A DNA stretch of 64,000 bases from positions 2,914,001 to 2,978,000 of the forward strand of contig NZ_CP197401.1 in the NCBI RefSeq assembly GCF_052162025.1. Reading direction: 5' to 3'. The notes under the pieces are model-generated. The model searched no databases, was not told the origin of the DNA, and was given only the letters and a program-made list of their open reading frames with translations. Below, in pieces: positions 18,474-27,674 of the stretch; positions within the stretch are counted from its first letter, which is position 1; every line of letters starts with the position of its first letter. The stretch comes from Methylobacter sp015476545 (GTDB lineage Bacteria > Pseudomonadota > Gammaproteobacteria > Methylococcales > Methylomonadaceae). A program made the translations under genes and the position numbers.

Positions 18474-19784
18474 TCACCGGATGATGGTTATGTCTTCGCT
18501 GTCTGTTCCCCCTTTTGCCGAGGTCACGGTGACTTTCGCAGGCGGAGCGATCACATTGCTGAATGTGCCGCTGCCGTTGGTCAGATCGCCGAACCCGAAG
18601 ACCGTGAGGACAGGATTCGTTGCCTTGTCGCTGGAGTTCGCCTGGATGGTCAGGGTCTGTGATGTCACGTTATATTCGGCCTTGGTAATATTCACGGCAT
18701 CGGTGAGCAGGTTGATATGCGAGGCGTTGGCATTGCCGCTGTTCTTGGCGCTGACTTCCACTGAATCCGGCAACACACTGGCGTCCACTGGAATGCTCTT
18801 GAAAAACAGGCCTTGTCCGTTGCCATCCAGCGGTACGTCATCCGGGGGCAGATTGGGCTCCCCTCTCACCGTGACTTCGGCTAAGGGCGCCGAGGTGACA
18901 AACGCGTTCACTTGCCCTTCATCGCCGATCTCGCGGGTATAGCTGGTGCGGTCGACCACTAACGGCGCCGGCGCGTTGCCGCTGAAAAGCTTGCCGGAAA
19001 CGTTAAATAAATTGGTCTGCACGCTGCTGGTGCCGCCTATACCATCGCTGTCGCCCGGATCGATAGCGAGCGGCGTTACGCCGTCCAGCGCCACGGCTTC
19101 GATGCGGAAGAAATTGGTGCCGCAAGGGCTGCCGGTCACAGCATGGGGTATGGCCGGATCGCCGATATATTGTCCGCCCTGCGCGTCGGTGATCGGCAGT
19201 CCGGCATCCCAGCGCAGAATCGGCCCGATGCGGCCCTGGTGCACGGAATTGGCGGCGAATTCGATATCAAAGCTGTCGTTGACGGCGCGCACGCCCGGCG
19301 TGTCGATTGTGTATACCTCCTGCCCCCAGGGATGCGTCACAGTATAAATGCCGGCCTGCGGAACATCGATGCGGATGCGCAGGCGCGTAAACGGAAACTG
19401 CTGGCCGGCAGCCGGGTTTTCGGTCACGAAGGCGGCCTCGACACCGGATATCAAACGCGCATCAATGCCGGCGGTCGTGGTAATAATCGCATCGGCTGCC
19501 GCCCAGAAACCCTCGGCGCCAAAGCCTATCAATTCCGAAAATTCATGCCCTGGAATCACCGGATCGGAGATGCACAGCGTCGGATGCAGGCATATTTCCA
19601 CGGTCAGTCCGCTGGAATCCTGAACGTAAAGCGGAAAACCGCTGTCCGGGGAATTGTTGAGGGGACCGATATTCATGGGCGTCGCCCCTTCAATCGGACA
19701 GCCGCCGGTGATCGCCTGCGCTGTCTGAAAAAAACTGAACGGCAACAGTACGAGAGGAAGAAAAATAGTACGCCTTGATTTCAT
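18474..19784 (-). CDS. Exported protein, paralog 3, without Ig repeats
   Basis: I choose the ATG at 19784 (MKSRRTIFLPLV), which has GGAGAA upstream and gives a normal signal peptide ending at TAQA; the frame is open to 19832. The mature protein, about 415 residues, is the N-terminal module of the 804-aa paralog (GGCPIEGATPMNIGP, SSGLTVEICL, GIYTVTHPWG, VTGSPCGTNFFRIEAVALDG). It stops exactly where that paralog's Ig array begins (EDITIIR). DNA identity between the two genes is visibly high, so the duplication is fairly recent. Five or more Cys suggest disulfides. Function is unknown; it is probably co-transcribed with the downstream paralog. Confidence 0.85.
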   Translation of the reverse strand: MKSRRTIFLPLVLLPFSFFQTAQAITGGCPIEGATPMNIGPLNNSPDSGFPLYVQDSSGLTVEICLHPTLCISDPVIPGHEFSELIGFGAEGFWAAADAIITTTAGIDARLISGVEAAFVTENPAAGQQFPFTRLRIRIDVPQAGIYTVTHPWGQEVYTIDTPGVRAVNDSFDIEFAANSVHQGRIGPILRWDAGLPITDAQGGQYIGDPAIPHAVTGSPCGTNFFRIEAVALDGVTPLAIDPGDSDGIGGTSSVQTNLFNVSGKLFSGNAPAPLVVDRTSYTREIGDEGQVNAFVTSAPLAEVTVRGEPNLPPDDVPLDGNGQGLFFKSIPVDASVLPDSVEVSAKNSGNANASHINLLTDAVNITKAEYNVTSQTLTIQANSSDKATNPVLTVFGFGDLTNGSGTFSNVIAPPAKVTVTSAKGGTDSEDITIIR

Positions 19785-19970
19785 AATTTTTTCTCCAAGC
19801 TTTTCGAAAGATGCGAATGACGAAAAAGGCACCCGAATTCCTTTACCTAAAGATAAGGACGTAGAGGTTTAAAGTGGTTAGGCGGCGGTTTCATAATCGT
19901 AATCGTGAAACCGGAATTGTTGCGTCCTTTAACGCTTGCTCAAGCATATTAAAGGCGAAGAAAATACGCT

Positions 19971-20012
19971 ATCAGGTGAAAACTGTATTTGGCGCTGAAA
20001 AATACCTGACTA
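19971..20012 (-). promoter_or_regulatory. Copy C of the conserved ~40-bp element
   Basis: On the minus strand it reads GTCAGGTATTTTTC at the start and GTTTTCACCTGAT at the end, the same architecture as copies A and B. It lies about 190 bases upstream of the gene starting at 19784. A 7-bp hairpin (GGTTTCA/TGAAACC, 19887-19912) lies between element and gene. Nothing else was seen in the gap 19785-20349. Confidence 0.5.
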
Positions 20013-20349
20013 AAAATTAAGGTACATTGCAGCGGAATGGAAATCATGTGGAGATTTATTGAGCCAGACGAGCAGCCATACCTTGATATAACTGATTTGG
20101 CAGAGTCCTTTTTTATTTTGTCGGCCGGGCTGGCCGATAGGGTGTCAAACCGGTCTTCATTCAATGTCCGGCACTCATCACATGACGGGGTCAGCATGCG
20201 TAAAGTCGGATGAAACCGATCCTGCACTTATCGTTTAAGATAAGAGCCAGGCTTTATAGTAAGTTCACTGTTGGAATTGATTATCGGCTAGTTCAGCGCT
20301 GTTTCACAGTTTTTGGTAGCGGACCGGCATACACAAACGGAATTGAATT

Positions 20350-21723
20350 TCAGCTATTTGGGGCTTCCAAAAGATTGCCGGCCGGTTTATTGACGGCCAG
20401 CACCAGTTCGGCGCGCTGCTTTTCCAGAATCAGCAATTCAATTTCGCGGCGCAAATACTCGTCCGATTTTTCAGTGGCCTCGAAACGCTTCTGCTGCTCC
20501 TTGACTTCGGCTTTCAGCTGCATATCTTTCAAACGCGCTTCGTACTCAATCTTGTCCGCCTTCAGCTTCTGCTGCACATTGTTCCTTTGCTGCTGCTGGT
20601 GTTCCTGCGCCTTGAGCTCGGCTTCCAGATCCATCTGCTGCAGGCGCTGCTGCTGCTTAAGGTTCTCGACATGCATTTTTTCCTTGGCCTCGTTCCAGCG
20701 CGCCTGCTGCTTTTCGAATTCCCTGATTTCGGCGTCCAGCGCCGTTTCCTTCAAGCGCGCGTTATGCGACAGTTGATTGAGCTGGTTTTGCTGTTCGATC
20801 TCGTGCAGCAGCGCCTGGCGCTTTTCCTGCTCCTCGATTTCGGCCCGCCATGCCATCTCTTTCAGGGCATTTTCGTGTCTGATTTTTTCCGCATGCAGAC
20901 GCTTTTCAATGTCGAATTGCTCGGCCTGCAGCTTTTCCTGGTCCTTCAGGCGCAACTGCTGGTTTTCAGCGTCCTGAATGGCTTTCAGCCTTCGCAGTTC
21001 CTCTTCCCTGTTCAGCTGCTGCAGTTGCTGTTGTTCATGCAGCAGTTTCTGATTTTCCAGTTCCTGCGCCTGGCGCTGCTTTTCCTGCGCCTGTTTTTCC
21101 CGAAACTCGAAATTCTTTTTAACTACGCTCAGATAGACGGACGCCTGCGCAAACCGGCCGTCCAGCGCCAGCGCCGCATCGTCAGGAAACTCTTCGAAAG
21201 AGGGCTTCAACGTGCAGAAAGTCCGGCATTGAATATCGCGGATCATCAATAGCTCATTAACGGCCTGGGCTATCTTTTGCTCTGTGCTCCTCAAGCCTGT
21301 CTGTATCCAGGCGCCGTCGTCCAGATTCAGCAATTCCCTGTCGACTGCATCCCTGACCAGGCCTTCATAAGCCGCTTGGATATGTTGGTTGATGTCGGGC
21401 AACAGCTCCCAGTTGGCGGCCGCGTACTTGATTGAAGCCTGAAAGCGAATATCGAGCCGCGACGCTATGGTGCAGAAGCCGTCATAGAGTTTGTTATCGG
21501 CCGTTAAGGACCAGTCGGCTATCGTGAGCGGATAGACGGTATGGTAAAAGCGCTTGACGAATTTCTCGGGCCGGCTGAACAGCTTGCTGTAAAAGCCGAG
21601 CCGGGAGTGAACGATGCGCCGCTCGGCATCAAAGCCGGGGTCCCAACTCTCCTGCCCGGCAATGTCCTGGTCGAAATCGAATCCGCCCAGCCATTTTTCC
21701 AGATCGGTGTTTTCATTATTCAT
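20350..21723 (-). CDS. Coiled-coil protein of unknown function
   Basis: This 457-aa protein has no signal peptide or membrane segment. Residues 1 to about 200 form a mixed, probably globular domain (SRLGFYSKLFSRPEKFVK, FRQ-like features absent). From about 205 to 440 it is a nearly uninterrupted charged helix rich in Gln, Glu, Lys and Leu, with repeated AELKAQE/AEIEEQEK-type heptads. That indicates a long coiled coil, followed by a short Pro/Asn tail. I do not recognise the family. Its start overlaps the end of the membrane-protein gene by 8 bases, so translation is coupled and the two probably form a complex at the inner membrane. Confidence 0.8.
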   Translation of the reverse strand: MNNENTDLEKWLGGFDFDQDIAGQESWDPGFDAERRIVHSRLGFYSKLFSRPEKFVKRFYHTVYPLTIADWSLTADNKLYDGFCTIASRLDIRFQASIKYAAANWELLPDINQHIQAAYEGLVRDAVDRELLNLDDGAWIQTGLRSTEQKIAQAVNELLMIRDIQCRTFCTLKPSFEEFPDDAALALDGRFAQASVYLSVVKKNFEFREKQAQEKQRQAQELENQKLLHEQQQLQQLNREEELRRLKAIQDAENQQLRLKDQEKLQAEQFDIEKRLHAEKIRHENALKEMAWRAEIEEQEKRQALLHEIEQQNQLNQLSHNARLKETALDAEIREFEKQQARWNEAKEKMHVENLKQQQRLQQMDLEAELKAQEHQQQQRNNVQQKLKADKIEYEARLKDMQLKAEVKEQQKRFEATEKSDEYLRREIELLILEKQRAELVLAVNKPAGNLLEAPNS

Positions 21724-22984
21724 TGGCGGCCTGCTGCACTGCTTCGAGTTTAATTCCGGATTCGGCTTTGATAGCGCGGATTTTTTCGCCCATGCGCTGG
21801 GCGATCAGCGGATACAGGTTGGGAGCGAACTCGACGGTTCGGGCATCGACCTTGCGCAGAAAACCGCGGCTTAGCAACAAGCCGACGGCAAACATTCTCG
21901 ACCAGTCGGAATAGCGCCTGGCCCGCTCCAGCTCGCTTTTCTCGATCACCATTTCAAGCTCGTCGTTTTCGTTGATTCTGAATTCGGTGAATTGCCGGAG
22001 GCATTCGAACACCAGTTCCTCCTCCTGATCGGTCAACGGCCCGGGCGCCGTCATCTCTAGCCGATATGACAGCAATACCGTAAAAAACTCGATCATGGAG
22101 GCGCAGACGAACGCGAACGGGGAAAAATCTCTCCACATCAGGAACGACGGCTGCACGCCCTGCACAAACTGCGCGTAAGACATCACCGCAGGCGCTTCGG
22201 GCACGGCATAGCCCAGACCGGTCGCAAGCTGGTTGAATTTAAGCTGCACGTCGTTAAGGCTGGACAGCACAGTCTGGTAGGCGCCGCTTTCATCCTGCCC
22301 GAGACTCACCTGCCTGAGGCTGGCCTGCAGTTTGCGCATGTCGTCGTCAAGCTGCCGGAATCCCTGTTCAAGCTGGGCTGACTGCTGCGCTTTAGCCTGA
22401 TAAAGCTCATTGTAATGCTTCCAGAACGGCCCCTCGCCTACCTGATTTCTATACTCGACAGCAATTTGCGGATGCGTGCCGAAATAGGCTTGCGAAACTT
22501 CCTTGGACGCCAGTTCCAGTTGTGCGCGCTGCTGCTCGAGAATCTCGGTTTTTACGGCCAGGATTTTGTTCAGGTAATGATTAACGTCATCCCTCACCTG
22601 ATTCAGCCGCTCTATATGCAGGTTGTCCTTTTCCGATATTTCGTAAAATTGAAAATAAGAAAATGAAACCGAGGCGATAATGGCCACCAGCAGGGAAGCT
22701 AATACGCTGATATAGCGAATCCGGTTGGCTTTCCAGTGGATGCCGGCAATTTCCAGCGAACAGATGACGATGATGGACTGAATCGCCACGGTGATGATCA
22801 AGGCGATCCACGGCGTGATGAAATGCGACATGCCGTAGTAAGTCGTAAATCCGGAGGCCAGACTCAGCAATAGAACAATCGGGATTGTCCATATCCTCAA
22901 CAGGCCGACGAACAGTGTCTGGATACGGTTGATGATGCCGCCGGTGCCACCGGAGCCCATGACGCGAAAATTATTCAGGTTCAT
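21716..22984 (-). CDS. Four-helix membrane protein of unknown function
   Basis: This 422-aa protein has three predicted membrane helices near the N-terminus (about 31-53, 54-78 and 90-112). A soluble helical segment of about 170 residues with coiled-coil character follows (115-285, LERLNQV-like, EILEQQRAQLELASK), then a fourth helix (about 286-306) and a C-terminal domain of about 115 residues. It is the first gene of a two-gene unit with the coiled-coil protein. The Gly-rich start (MGSGGTGG) is unusual. I recognise no known transporter, receptor or secretion family. A structural, sensing or defence role is possible, but none is supported directly. Confidence 0.8.
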   Translation of the reverse strand: MNLNNFRVMGSGGTGGIINRIQTLFVGLLRIWTIPIVLLLSLASGFTTYYGMSHFITPWIALIITVAIQSIIVICSLEIAGIHWKANRIRYISVLASLLVAIIASVSFSYFQFYEISEKDNLHIERLNQVRDDVNHYLNKILAVKTEILEQQRAQLELASKEVSQAYFGTHPQIAVEYRNQVGEGPFWKHYNELYQAKAQQSAQLEQGFRQLDDDMRKLQASLRQVSLGQDESGAYQTVLSSLNDVQLKFNQLATGLGYAVPEAPAVMSYAQFVQGVQPSFLMWRDFSPFAFVCASMIEFFTVLLSYRLEMTAPGPLTDQEEELVFECLRQFTEFRINENDELEMVIEKSELERARRYSDWSRMFAVGLLLSRGFLRKVDARTVEFAPNLYPLIAQRMGEKIRAIKAESGIKLEAVQQAANE

Positions 22985-23204
22985 TCCTCACACCTTGATT
23001 AATCTTACCGATGCGAGAATTTGCAGGATATTTTTCAGCTGTTTTCATATCGGTATTTATATGGCGGGTTATTGTTAGTCGGCTTCAAATCAAAGCCTTT
23101 ATGCCTGTATTTCAACATGTTAAGTACGAATACTTATAGCCGGCTTTGAGCCATGCGGTCAAGATAATATTTACGGCGCTTACTTCTTGTGGAAAAAATG
23201 CTTT

Positions 23205-23276
23205 GTAGGGTACGCGTACCATTTTCAAAGTTTTTCGATGAACCAAACTTCAAAAGGTACGCGATGCGTACCCTAC
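23205..23276. repeat. Inverted repeat GTAGGGTACGC
   Basis: GTAGGGTACGCGTACC (23205-23220) and its inverted partner GGTACGC...GCGTACCCTAC (23256-23276) flank a 35-base AT-rich centre. It resembles REP or MITE-type dispersed elements, but no second copy occurs in this window. It lies in the divergent gap 22985-23366, which must also carry promoters for the membrane-protein pair and the ABC exporter. Confidence 0.6.
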
Positions 23277-23366
23277 GACTGAAATTCGCCTTCTCACGTA
23301 AAACTTCAGGGGGCTCGGCTTGATACAATGTTAAATTAGCCACTGGAAAAACACTCAACATTACAT

Positions 23367-25121
23367 ATGGACATTATATTTAAAGAATACGGCCGGGTTA
23401 TCTGGCAGAAAAAGTGGTATTTTCTGTTATCGCTGTTTGCTTTGGTCTGCGCCGTTATGCTGGATTTGTCGGCGCCCCTCTATTACAAAAACATCGCCAA
23501 CGGGTTGGCGAAGCCCTACTCCGATGCGACCCTGGCTTCTTTGCTGGACAATCTGAAGACGATCGCGTTGATCTACGCCTGCATCTGGCTGTCATGGCGC
23601 CTGCTGGAAGTCGCAATCGTGCCGCTCGATGGCGGCGGCGTCAACTTGCTGGAAAAACGCTGTTTCGAGGTGCTGAAAAAACAGAAATACGCCTTTTTCG
23701 AGAACAGCTTTTCAGGCAGCCTGATCAAGCAGGCCAACCGCTTTTCAAGGTCTTTTGAAATCATCATGGACTGGTTCCTGTTCCAGTTCTTCATGAATAT
23801 TGTCGCGGTCGCGATCTCGTTCGTGATCTTCTACCGGCAGCAGTCGCAGTTCGCGATTTATTTCCTGGCCTGGGTGGTGCTGTTCGTGGCCTGGAACATC
23901 GGCTATTCAATCTGGAAACTGCGCTTCGACAAAGCCGTGGCCAAAGGCGATTCGAAAGTCGGCGGCGCTTTTTCGGACGCCATCAGCAATATCTTCATCG
24001 TCAAAAGCTTTGCCCTGGAAGCCAGGGAGCAGGCTCAGATCAACCAGGCGTCGGATTTCGTCTACCGCAAGAAGAAAATCGCCTGGATATTGATGTTTGT
24101 CTCTTTTGCCGTACAAGGCCTGATGACCTTCGGCATCGAGCTGCTGCTGGTTTATCTGATGATCCGCAAATGGCAGGCCGGAAACTTCCAGGTCGGCGAA
24201 TTCGTGCTGTTCCAATCGATCATGCTCATGCTGATCCAGCGTTTGTGGGAATTCGGGCGCAATTTCCGCAATTTTTTCACGGCGCTGGCCGATGCCTCCG
24301 AGATGGCCGATGTGTTCAGGCAGCGGGACCTGGAAGTCGATGCCTCCGACGCGAAGCCATTGAAGATCACTGAAGGTGCGATACGCTTTGATAACATCAG
24401 CTTTAGCTATAACCCGTCGAATCCCGACCAGCCGAAACTGTTCGAAAACTTCTCGCTGTCTATCAAACCCGGCGAGAAAGTCGCTCTGGTCGGGCCGTCC
24501 GGTTCCGGCAAATCATCGTTGACCAAACTGCTGTTCCGCTTCCTCGACCCGCAGCAAGGCACGCTGTCTTTCGACGGCATGCCCGCCAAAGCCTTTACGC
24601 TGCCTGCCCTGCGCCAGCAGATTTCCATGGTGCCGCAGCAGCCGGAGCTTTTCCACCGCTCGGTGCGGGACAATATCACGCTGGGTGAAGATATCCCGGA
24701 AGAACGCTTGATCGATGCAGCCCGGAAATCGCGCAGCCTGGAATTCATCGAGAAACTGCCCAATGGATTCGATACGCTGGTGGGCGAACGCGGCGTCAAG
24801 CTGTCCGGCGGCGAAAAGCAGCGCATCGCCATTGCCCGGGCGTTTCTCGAAGATGCGCCCATCGTCGTGCTGGACGAGGCTACCAGCGCGCTCGATTCGC
24901 TGACCGAAAAACAGATCCAGGTGGCCATTTTTGAGCTGATCGAGAACAAGACCGCCATCGTGATCGCGCACCGGCTGTCCACGATATTGAACATGGACCG
25001 CATCGTCGTACTGGACAAGGGCAACATCATCGAACAGGGCACGCACGAGCAGCTGCTCGCCCTGAAAGGCAAGTATTACGCCATGTGGCAGCATCAAAAA
25101 GGGGATTTTCTGGGAGAGTGA
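23367..25121 (+). CDS. ABC exporter, fused permease and ATPase
   Basis: This 584-aa half-transporter has a membrane domain of about six helices (1-320) and a C-terminal nucleotide-binding domain. Walker A GPSGSGKSS lies at 376-384, the ABC signature LSGGEKQR at 479-486, Walker B IVVLDEA at about 499-505 and the switch His in IAHRLST. It works as a homodimer in the inner membrane, exporting lipid, drug or peptide; MsbA-type and peptide exporters are both possible. There is no peptidase domain. It is a single gene with its own promoter. The ribosome site before the ATG is weak. A REP-like palindrome follows 147 bases downstream. Confidence 0.92.
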   Translation: MDIIFKEYGRVIWQKKWYFLLSLFALVCAVMLDLSAPLYYKNIANGLAKPYSDATLASLLDNLKTIALIYACIWLSWRLLEVAIVPLDGGGVNLLEKRCFEVLKKQKYAFFENSFSGSLIKQANRFSRSFEIIMDWFLFQFFMNIVAVAISFVIFYRQQSQFAIYFLAWVVLFVAWNIGYSIWKLRFDKAVAKGDSKVGGAFSDAISNIFIVKSFALEAREQAQINQASDFVYRKKKIAWILMFVSFAVQGLMTFGIELLLVYLMIRKWQAGNFQVGEFVLFQSIMLMLIQRLWEFGRNFRNFFTALADASEMADVFRQRDLEVDASDAKPLKITEGAIRFDNISFSYNPSNPDQPKLFENFSLSIKPGEKVALVGPSGSGKSSLTKLLFRFLDPQQGTLSFDGMPAKAFTLPALRQQISMVPQQPELFHRSVRDNITLGEDIPEERLIDAARKSRSLEFIEKLPNGFDTLVGERGVKLSGGEKQRIAIARAFLEDAPIVVLDEATSALDSLTEKQIQVAIFELIENKTAIVIAHRLSTILNMDRIVVLDKGNIIEQGTHEQLLALKGKYYAMWQHQKGDFLGE

Positions 25122-25267
25122 GCTGCAAGTTTTCACCAAACAATCTAGGGCAAACAGGACACAGCATTAGCAACACAGCCGGACGGGGCATGTTGCCCCG
25201 CCCGAAACGTTTGACGCTGGTTAAGTGCAGTTCCTTAGCTCACTGCGGAAACGTCGGAGTTTAAAAA

Positions 25268-25295
25268 TGTGGGGGCGACTTTAGTCGCCCCCACA
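25268..25295. repeat. Palindromic repeat, GTGGGGGCGACT family, copy 2
   Basis: This is a perfect 13-bp inverted repeat with a 2-base centre. It lies between two convergent genes (ABC exporter and egtD), where it could also act as a bidirectional terminator. Confidence 0.75.
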
Positions 25296-25315
25296 TCTGA
25301 TCCTAGCCCTGATAT

Positions 25316-26293
25316 TTAAGCACTGCCAATGGCAAAGTAATGCACACAAAACAATCCGTCCCGGTCGCACCAGCAGTGCCCCGGCTCGAATCCGGCGCTG
25401 AGGGCCAGAGACCGGAATTCCTCGATCCTATATTTGTAGGAATTCTCCGTATGAATGGACTCCCCATCCAGAAAATCAAACGTTTCGCCGGCCACGACAA
25501 CCTGCTGACAGGATTCGCTGCACAGATGCATCTCGATGCGCCCTTGCGGCTCATTGTAGAAAGCATGATGGTGAAAACGGTCGAGGGCAAAATTCGCCGC
25601 CGCTTTGGCATTGATGCAGCGCAGCAGGTTCAGATTGAACAACGCCGTCACGCCCGCGCTGTCGTTGTAGGCCGCATGCAATAGGCTTGCATCTTTTTTC
25701 AGATCGAAGCCGATCAGCAGGCCGCCATCGGGCTGCACACATTGCGCTATGCTGCGCAACAGGTTTTCCGCCGCTGCCGGCTCGAAATTGCCGATGCTGG
25801 AGCCCGGAAAAAAAATGACTTTCCTTTGCGCATCCGGCAGAAACGGCATCTCGAAATGCTCCGAGTAATCAAGGCAGGCCGCATGAATATCCAGCCACGG
25901 ATAATCGGCCGCCAGTGTGCGGCTGGCAACGAGCAAGTGCTCTTTGGCAATGTCGACCGGGATGTAAACAGCCGGCCTTAGCGCCTCCAGCAACAACCGG
26001 ACCTTGCGGCTGTTGCCGCTGCCCAGTTCAATAAGCGTATCGCCCTGCCCCAGGATTCGGGCGATGCCTTCTGCGTGTTCGCTCAGGATGCCGATTTCGG
26101 TGCGGGTCGGGTAATATTCGGGCAAATCGCAGATCGCCTCGAACAGCCGGCAGCCTTCGGCATCATAGAAAAACTTCGGCGATAGCGTTTTCTGCGGTAG
26201 ACGCAGACCTTCGACGACCTCGCGCCGGAAATCAGCCGGTGGCGGCTTAAGGTCCGAAAACCGAAGATGCGGCCCGATCAGCTCAGTCTGCAT
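25316..26293 (-). CDS. egtD: EgtD, histidine N-alpha-methyltransferase
   Basis: This 325-aa SAM-dependent methyltransferase trimethylates the amino group of L-histidine to hercynine, the first step to ergothioneine. Visible features are the start typical of the family (LSPKFFYDAEGCRLFEAIC, LPEYYPTRTE), the SAM loop IELGSGNSRK, FFPGSSIGNF and the C-terminal CVHYF. Length is normal. The start codon overlaps the end of egtB by 11 bases, giving translational coupling. The product should be cytoplasmic and feed EgtB. Confidence 0.95.
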   Translation of the reverse strand: MQTELIGPHLRFSDLKPPPADFRREVVEGLRLPQKTLSPKFFYDAEGCRLFEAICDLPEYYPTRTEIGILSEHAEGIARILGQGDTLIELGSGNSRKVRLLLEALRPAVYIPVDIAKEHLLVASRTLAADYPWLDIHAACLDYSEHFEMPFLPDAQRKVIFFPGSSIGNFEPAAAENLLRSIAQCVQPDGGLLIGFDLKKDASLLHAAYNDSAGVTALFNLNLLRCINAKAAANFALDRFHHHAFYNEPQGRIEMHLCSESCQQVVVAGETFDFLDGESIHTENSYKYRIEEFRSLALSAGFEPGHCWCDRDGLFCVHYFAIGSA

Positions 26294-27590
26294 CGCTAGC
26301 CAGCCGTATGCCCATGAACTGCCAGCGGTCGGCAGGATAGAAGAAATTGCGGTATGTGGCCGCGATGTGCGACTGAGGCGTCGCGCAGGAACCGCCGCGC
26401 AGCACCATCTGATTGCACATGAATTTGCCGTTGTACTCGCCCAGCGAGCCGCTCAGCGGCTGAAATCCGGGATAAGGCCGGTAAGGACTTTGCGTCCATT
26501 CCCAGACATCGCCGAACAACTGGACCGGTCCGTTCCATGTGCCGTCTTCGGCGGCCACAGGCTGCAGGAAGCCGGCTTCGCGCAGATTGCCGCGCGGCTC
26601 GCAGTCCTGGGCTGCAACCTCCCATTCCGCTTCGCCCGGCAAGCGCTTGCCGCACCAGCGCGCATAGGCATCGGCCTCATAAAAACTGACATGACAGACG
26701 GGCTCGCTCAGATCCAGGCGCCTAAGTCCAGCCAGCGATAGGGTCCACCATTCGCCGTCAGGCTTCTCCCAATAAAGCGGCGCCTGCCAGTCTCTTTGCA
26801 GCAAGGCCGCCCAGCCGTCGGAGAGCCACAAATCGGCGCGCCGATAACCGCCGTCCTCGATAAAGGCCAGAAATTCGCCGTTCGTCACCAGGCGCGAGGC
26901 CAATTGAAAATCCTCCAAAAAAACCTTGTGCCGGGGTGTTTCGTTGTCATAGGCGAAGCCTGGGCCCGAGAAACCGATCTCTCGAAGGCCGCCGTCATAA
27001 CCCAGCCATTGCATCAAAACCGGCGGTTTCCCGACAGGCTCGGGCGCTGGCCGATAAGCCGGGCGCAACGGATTGAATGCGAAGTTATATTTGATATCGG
27101 TCAACAGCAGTTCCTGATGCTGCTGTTCATGGTGCAGCCCCAGCACGGTACGGAACATGATCTGATCGCGCCGGGAATCATTCGTGTTGGCTAGCAGTTC
27201 CGCCATCGCGCCATCGACATGGGCGCGATAGCGGTAAACTTCCTCGACGGTCGGCCGAGACAGCAAGCCGCGCTGAGGACGCGGGAAAAAACTGCCGACG
27301 GTCTGGTAATAAGAATTGAACAGGTAGCCGAAGCGGGGATGAAAAGCCTGATAGCCAGGCAGATAAGGCATCAGCAGAAAAGTCTCGAAAAACCAGGAAG
27401 TATGGGCCAGATGCCATTTCGGCGGGCTGACGTCGGGCATGGCCTGGATGCCGTAATCCTCGATGGCGAGCGGCTCGCACAGCTGTTCCGTTTCATGCCT
27501 GACGACCTGATATTGCGCCAGCACTTCGCCCGAAAGGGCCTGATCCGGTACTGCCGAACTGCGGGGAACTGCAAAATCCGTACGGCGCAT
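26283..27590 (-). CDS. egtB: EgtB, hercynine oxygenase (sulfoxide synthase)
   Basis: This 435-aa non-haem iron enzyme joins hercynine to a thiol (gamma-glutamyl-cysteine or cysteine) with O2. The N-terminal DinB-like part carries the iron ligands in HLAHTSWFFE and HHEQQHQELLL. The C-terminal formylglycine-generating-enzyme-like part has GGSCATPQSHIAATYRNFF. GAGGAG before the ATG supports the start. No egtA, egtC or egtE lies in the window, so glutathione precursors or Cys and an unlinked lyase would have to serve. The upstream hydrolase gene is 84 bases away and in the same direction. Confidence 0.95.
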   Translation of the reverse strand: MRRTDFAVPRSSAVPDQALSGEVLAQYQVVRHETEQLCEPLAIEDYGIQAMPDVSPPKWHLAHTSWFFETFLLMPYLPGYQAFHPRFGYLFNSYYQTVGSFFPRPQRGLLSRPTVEEVYRYRAHVDGAMAELLANTNDSRRDQIMFRTVLGLHHEQQHQELLLTDIKYNFAFNPLRPAYRPAPEPVGKPPVLMQWLGYDGGLREIGFSGPGFAYDNETPRHKVFLEDFQLASRLVTNGEFLAFIEDGGYRRADLWLSDGWAALLQRDWQAPLYWEKPDGEWWTLSLAGLRRLDLSEPVCHVSFYEADAYARWCGKRLPGEAEWEVAAQDCEPRGNLREAGFLQPVAAEDGTWNGPVQLFGDVWEWTQSPYRPYPGFQPLSGSLGEYNGKFMCNQMVLRGGSCATPQSHIAATYRNFFYPADRWQFMGIRLASDAD

Positions 27591-27674
27591 GCTGAACTCC
27601 TCATCAGAGTTAAACTGACTGGCATCCTAAATCCGGATGCTTTTCAAGTCAATCCGGGAATTCCCTATATTCCG

